Shown piece after piece: positions 60,374 through 64,000 of a stretch of DNA of 64,000 bases (its first letter is position 1; each line of letters begins with the position of its first letter). The stretch is from Spiroplasma turonicum (GTDB lineage: Bacteria; Bacillota_I; Bacilli_A; Mycoplasmatales; Mycoplasmataceae): positions 682,001 through 746,000 of the forward strand of contig NZ_CP012328.1 in assembly GCF_001262715.1 (NCBI RefSeq), read 5' to 3'. The position numbers and the translations under genes were made by a program. The notes under the pieces are model-generated. The model was not told the origin of the DNA and made no database searches. It was given only the letters and a program-made list of their open reading frames with translations.

Positions 60374-61268
60374 AATATTCAACTGATGATATAATTGGAT
60401 AAAATAAATTTGAGATATCTTTTGTATCAAAATAATTTATTATCAAATCAACATATTTTTCAATGGCATTAGTTAAATAGATTTTAGTATCTCTAAATGT
60501 TATTTTTGAATTTAAAAGATTAACTAGTTCTAATTTTGTTGCTCTAGAAAAATAATCAATATTCATAACATTTTTATATACATAGTTATCAACAATTGGT
60601 CTAAATGGTTCCATTAAATCATCTGCTAAAGCAAAAGCATTATACATATTATGATGAAATAATGCTATTGATGGATGTAAACCTTTAGAAACTATTGTTC
60701 TTGCAAATGCATGTCTTAATATTGTATATCCAAAATTTAAAGCTGCATTAATATGATTTTCTTTATCTCTTGTAAAATCATGACCATATAATTCTTTAAA
60801 ATAAACTTTTGCTGCATGACCTTCTCTATTAGTCACATCACTAAATTGAAGTTCTTCAATATAGTTATATAATAATTGGATTTTATTAATATCCTTTAAA
60901 TTTAGTTTTAATATATCAATTTGAGCTTCAATCTTTTGTCTTACAATTTGTGTTCATAAATATAGTTTATCTTCTTTATTTCATTCAAGTTGATTATTAA
61001 TAATTCTTAATTGCATATGATTTGCTTCTATTGGTTGAATAATAGAAATAGGTTTAAAATCAACATCACATATTATAGTTAAAATCTTCTTTTCTGCTAA
61101 TTTATTTATTATTCTTGTAGTTATAGTTGTTTTATAATTTTCAAATAAAATTGCATTTATATCATCTAATGGAATATGATATTTCATATTATTGTTTTCA
61201 ACAACAAAATTATTTAAAAATAAACTAACCCTTTCTCCATCTTTTATAATTATAGTTTTCCAAGACAT
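60363..61268 (-). CDS. cas1: Cas1 integrase
   Basis: 301 residues, intact under code 4. Catalytic Glu is in NREGHAAKVYF (about 149), His in ALFHHNMYN (about 205), and the acidic pair in ADDLMEPFRP (about 220). It is the spacer integrase of the type II system. It starts just downstream of the tracrRNA terminator; no independent promoter is obvious, and expression may come by read-through from cas9 or from a promoter near 61300. Confidence 0.96.
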
Positions 61269-61272
61269 AATT

Positions 61273-61362
61273 ATAAAAAAAAGAGGAATAAATTCCTCAG
61301 TTACGGCATTAAAGCCTTATATATGATAGTCCTGTAAAATTATGTAGTAGTAGAACTCATAT
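61273..61362 (-). ncRNA. tracrRNA
   Basis: Lies between cas9 and cas1 on the minus strand. It opens with a 26-nt anti-repeat (61331-61356) identical to the plus-strand repeat and so complementary to the minus-strand crRNA repeat. Next come a bulge region (ACTATC), a nexus-like hairpin GGCTTTAATGCC (61305-61316) and the terminator hairpin GAGGAATTTATTCCTC followed by eight Ts (61275-61298). The position and order match type II tracrRNAs. The exact 5' end is unknown; it probably begins 5-30 nt upstream. Confidence 0.92.
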
Positions 61363-61391
61363 ACAAATTAATAATACTACATTAATTTTAA

Positions 61392-64000
61392 TTAGTCAAT
61401 AACTTTTATCTTTGTTCTTGTAGAATTTGTGGTTATTAATTTGATATTTTTCATTTTCTTTACGGCATATGTTATACGTTTCTCAGAAGAAGTTTTTTTA
61501 TCTAAATATTTAAATTCTAATCTTTCTGTATTTCTCGCATAACCTATAACAATAAGATGAAATAAGTTGTTATCATAATTAAATATTAATTCATTATTTT
61601 TATTTAATGTATATTTTTTTATATAAGTATTGTCGATATTTAATTTCTCTTTCATAATTTCATAATCTTTTATTTTATATTCAACATCTGATGAATAATC
61701 ATTTGTTTTAAATCTAGCTACTTCATGTGTAATAGGCAAAATTTTATATAGATTGTATTTTTCAGAATAAAATAAATCTCAACCTAATGTATTTGAACCT
61801 GTCATTACTATTTCCTTATTTCTTTTGACATTTTTGAATTTATGAGTAATAGATGTATATTTTTCTACTTTTTTTCCAATATATTTTAAATATCTAATAT
61901 TTGGTGGATTAGTCTCATTTGATTGTTTTACAAGTTTTTCTTTTAATTCATATACAAAATGATAAAAAGGGTTTTTAACTGGCTTATTGTCTATATCAAC
62001 ATCATTTACATATGCATCAAAAACTTTTTTCAAATACTCATAAGTTTTTTTATCAGATTCATAAATTGATAATTTATGCATATCAGTTGTAAATAATGAT
62101 TTTAAAGTCTTAAGTTTAGCATTATCTAATGTTAATAAATCAATTTTCTCTACTTTATATAATTGATTGTTAATGTTTTTACAAGTATAAATAGTATCAT
62201 TAAATAACATTGTATTTGATTTTTTTTCTACTTTTTTAGTTATTTTATAATCAAATGTTAAAATGTCTTTGATTAAATTGTTTAATTCTTCTTTTTTTAT
62301 AATCTGATCTTGAGATAACTCTTCATTAGACAAACTATTAATTGTTTTACCTTCAATGATATCAATTAGTGGTGCAATAGCACATACTGTTGCATCAATA
62401 GCGTGATGTTTAAAGTCATCACGATCTTTTTTAGGTAAATGTAAATAGTTGTTTCTAATATAATGGGTAAAACTTCCATTTATTGTTTTTATTGAATAAC
62501 TTTTATTTAACTCTTTTTTAAAGTATGTTAGGTAATTTTTTACTTCTAATGTTGCATATCTTGTATCGTTTAAATTACGGTTAATAAATGATTGTTTTAC
62601 CTCATCATTATCAATATCATCTTCAAATACAAGATTTTCATATTTTTTATGACCATACTTACCAAAATTTTTGTTTTTAATATAATGGTTATATGCAAGA
62701 GTCTTAAATGTTAATCAATCTCTATTAATTTCTCTAAAATATTTATATGGTGTTTTTTTACCTTTTTGTTGATTTTCACTTCATAATACTAACACTTTAT
62801 TAGCTCTTGAATCATCAAGTGATACTGAAAATGGAATTATATGATCAATTTCACAATAATTTGGATCATTAAGTAATCTGTCTAAAAGAATTTCTTTATT
62901 TGAATAAGCACACTTACCATCTTGTTCATTAAATAATGCTAACTTTAGTTTTGTTTTAAAGTCTTTTCTAACAGTTGAAATATTATGTTTATTTATAATT
63001 TCATTGTTTTCTTTTTCATTTTTTTTCTGAATTTCAGTTATATGTTTTCTTAAGTCTTCTGAATTTGATTCTCTAGCTAGTTCAATTACAATATCTTTTA
63101 TTTCATATTCATCCATTTTTTCTATTTCTTTAATTATTTTTATACTTTCAATTAAAGATCTTTTAACAACTGGTGATATATACATATCTGATATTTTTCT
63201 TTTTAATAATGGCATTGAATTAAATCTACGATTTATTTTAATGTTATAATCGGGTTTAATGTTTTTTTCAGAGAATATTTGCATATGGTTTTTATTTTCA
63301 TATCACATTTCTTCAATAGCAATATTCATTGTTTTATAACTTAAACTATGTGTTCCTGAAAGACTAATTAGTGAGATTGCTTCGGCTTGATCTTCATTTA
63401 AATCAAAACTATTAATTGATAATAATTTAGCTTTTCTTGAATCTGCTGTTTGAAATGTTGTTAATATATTTGCAATTTCATCTAATAATTTAACATTATT
63501 TAAGTTTATAAATGAATAATCTAGTTTTGAATTAATTAACACTGTTCTTAAATTATTTATAAACTCAAATTTAGTAAAATTAGGTTTGCTATCTTTATCA
63601 ATTCGATAACCTTTTATACTAGATTCTTCAACATCAATTAATTTAGCAATATGTTTTAAAGTAATATTTTTATTTTTATTTCCATCATGATTAATAACTG
63701 AATCAATAATTTTGTACTTTTGTTCATAACTAAGTCCGTCATTAAACTTCTCAATTTTTAAGTTATTTAAGTCATTTAAAATGTTAAACAAATATGAAGT
63801 CATTGAATGTTTTGGAGCTCTTTTTTCACTACTATCATATGTATCATATCCAGATAATCTACTATAAAATTCTTCTTCATCTTTTCAACCATATTTACTT
63901 TTTTCAATTCTTGAACTTGTTGTAAAACCAGGTCCTTCAAAATATAGTCTTTTTCTATCAAATAAGTTTAAATAATCTTCTTTAAAAGATTCACTTATTA
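61392..64000 (-). CDS. cas9: Cas9 (N-terminus off window)
   Basis: 869 codons of Cas9 up to its TAA at 61392, without frameshift. RuvC-II Glu is in IVIELARES (about 63085). The HNH domain is [24 protein letters not shown] (about 62780-62855), with the catalytic His. RuvC-III is [10 protein letters not shown] (about 62390-62420). The C-terminal PAM-interacting part ends TKIKVID. The RuvC-I segment and arginine bridge lie beyond the window. TGA codons give Trp (for example after NKVLVL). With csn2, cas1 and cas2 this makes a complete type II-A set. The end is followed after 30 bp by the tracrRNA region. Confidence 0.97.

Overview
The window is extremely AT-rich, and its open reading frames only become full length when TGA is read as Trp (genetic code 4). 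Examples are the GH1, PTS, Cas1, Cas9 and OLD genes. With many PTS sugar operons and strong AGGAGG-type ribosome binding sites, this points to a mollicute, most likely in the Spiroplasma/Entomoplasma/Mesoplasma group. The exact species cannot be told from the sequence alone. All gene limits below assume code 4. No tRNA or rRNA gene was recognised.

Layout. 1-4.1 kb: two helicase-nuclease genes one base apart (PLD-DEAD/DEAH helicase; PD-(D/E)XK-DUF2075 helicase). 4.2-5.6 kb: rotted RecD-like helicase. 5.9-9.1 kb: AAA+ ATPase plus subtilisin-like protease, with a (TA)n tract and 21-bp repeats upstream and a poly-A frameshift. 9.35-10.75 kb: dead IS. 10.9-13.75 kb: small HNH gene, then a three-gene operon of a four-TM protein, a CD-NTase-like nucleotidyltransferase (frameshifted at poly-A) and an unknown protein, which is CBASS-like. 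13.9-15.4 kb: IS. 15.5-20.2 kb: beta-glucoside operon (RpiR regulator, PTS EII, GH1). 20.4-21.8 kb: IS. 22.1 kb: tiny Cys-rich protein. 22.4-28.3 kb: two same-direction IS copies bracketing an OLD-family ATPase/TOPRIM gene, a composite-transposon-like structure set in an older IS; one flanking copy carries a further IS with a 3-bp target duplication. 29.7-34.7 kb: DUF4238 protein, truncated RecD-like helicase, decayed unknown gene, and a defence-type reverse transcriptase (frameshifted at poly-A). 34.9-37 kb: nested IS. 37.6-45.4 kb: sucrose and trehalose/alpha-glucoside-type PTS operons sharing a palindromic operator candidate. 45.5-46.7 kb: dead IS. 47.3-49.6 kb: AAA ATPase plus a possible PD-(D/E)XK nuclease. 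49.7-51.2 kb: dead IS. 51.3-56.1 kb: second GH1/PTS operon and a MerR-like regulator. 56.15-64 kb: type II-A CRISPR-Cas (45 repeats, csn2, cas2, cas1, tracrRNA, cas9 running off the window).

The region reads as a defence island built by repeated IS activity and interleaved with sugar-uptake operons. At least six separate candidate anti-phage modules sit beside the CRISPR locus. Four genes (protease, nucleotidyltransferase, reverse transcriptase, GH13 glucosidase) are each thrown out of frame by exactly one base at an A/T homopolymer. This could be phase variation, transcriptional slippage, decay or homopolymer sequencing error, and the sequence alone cannot decide which.
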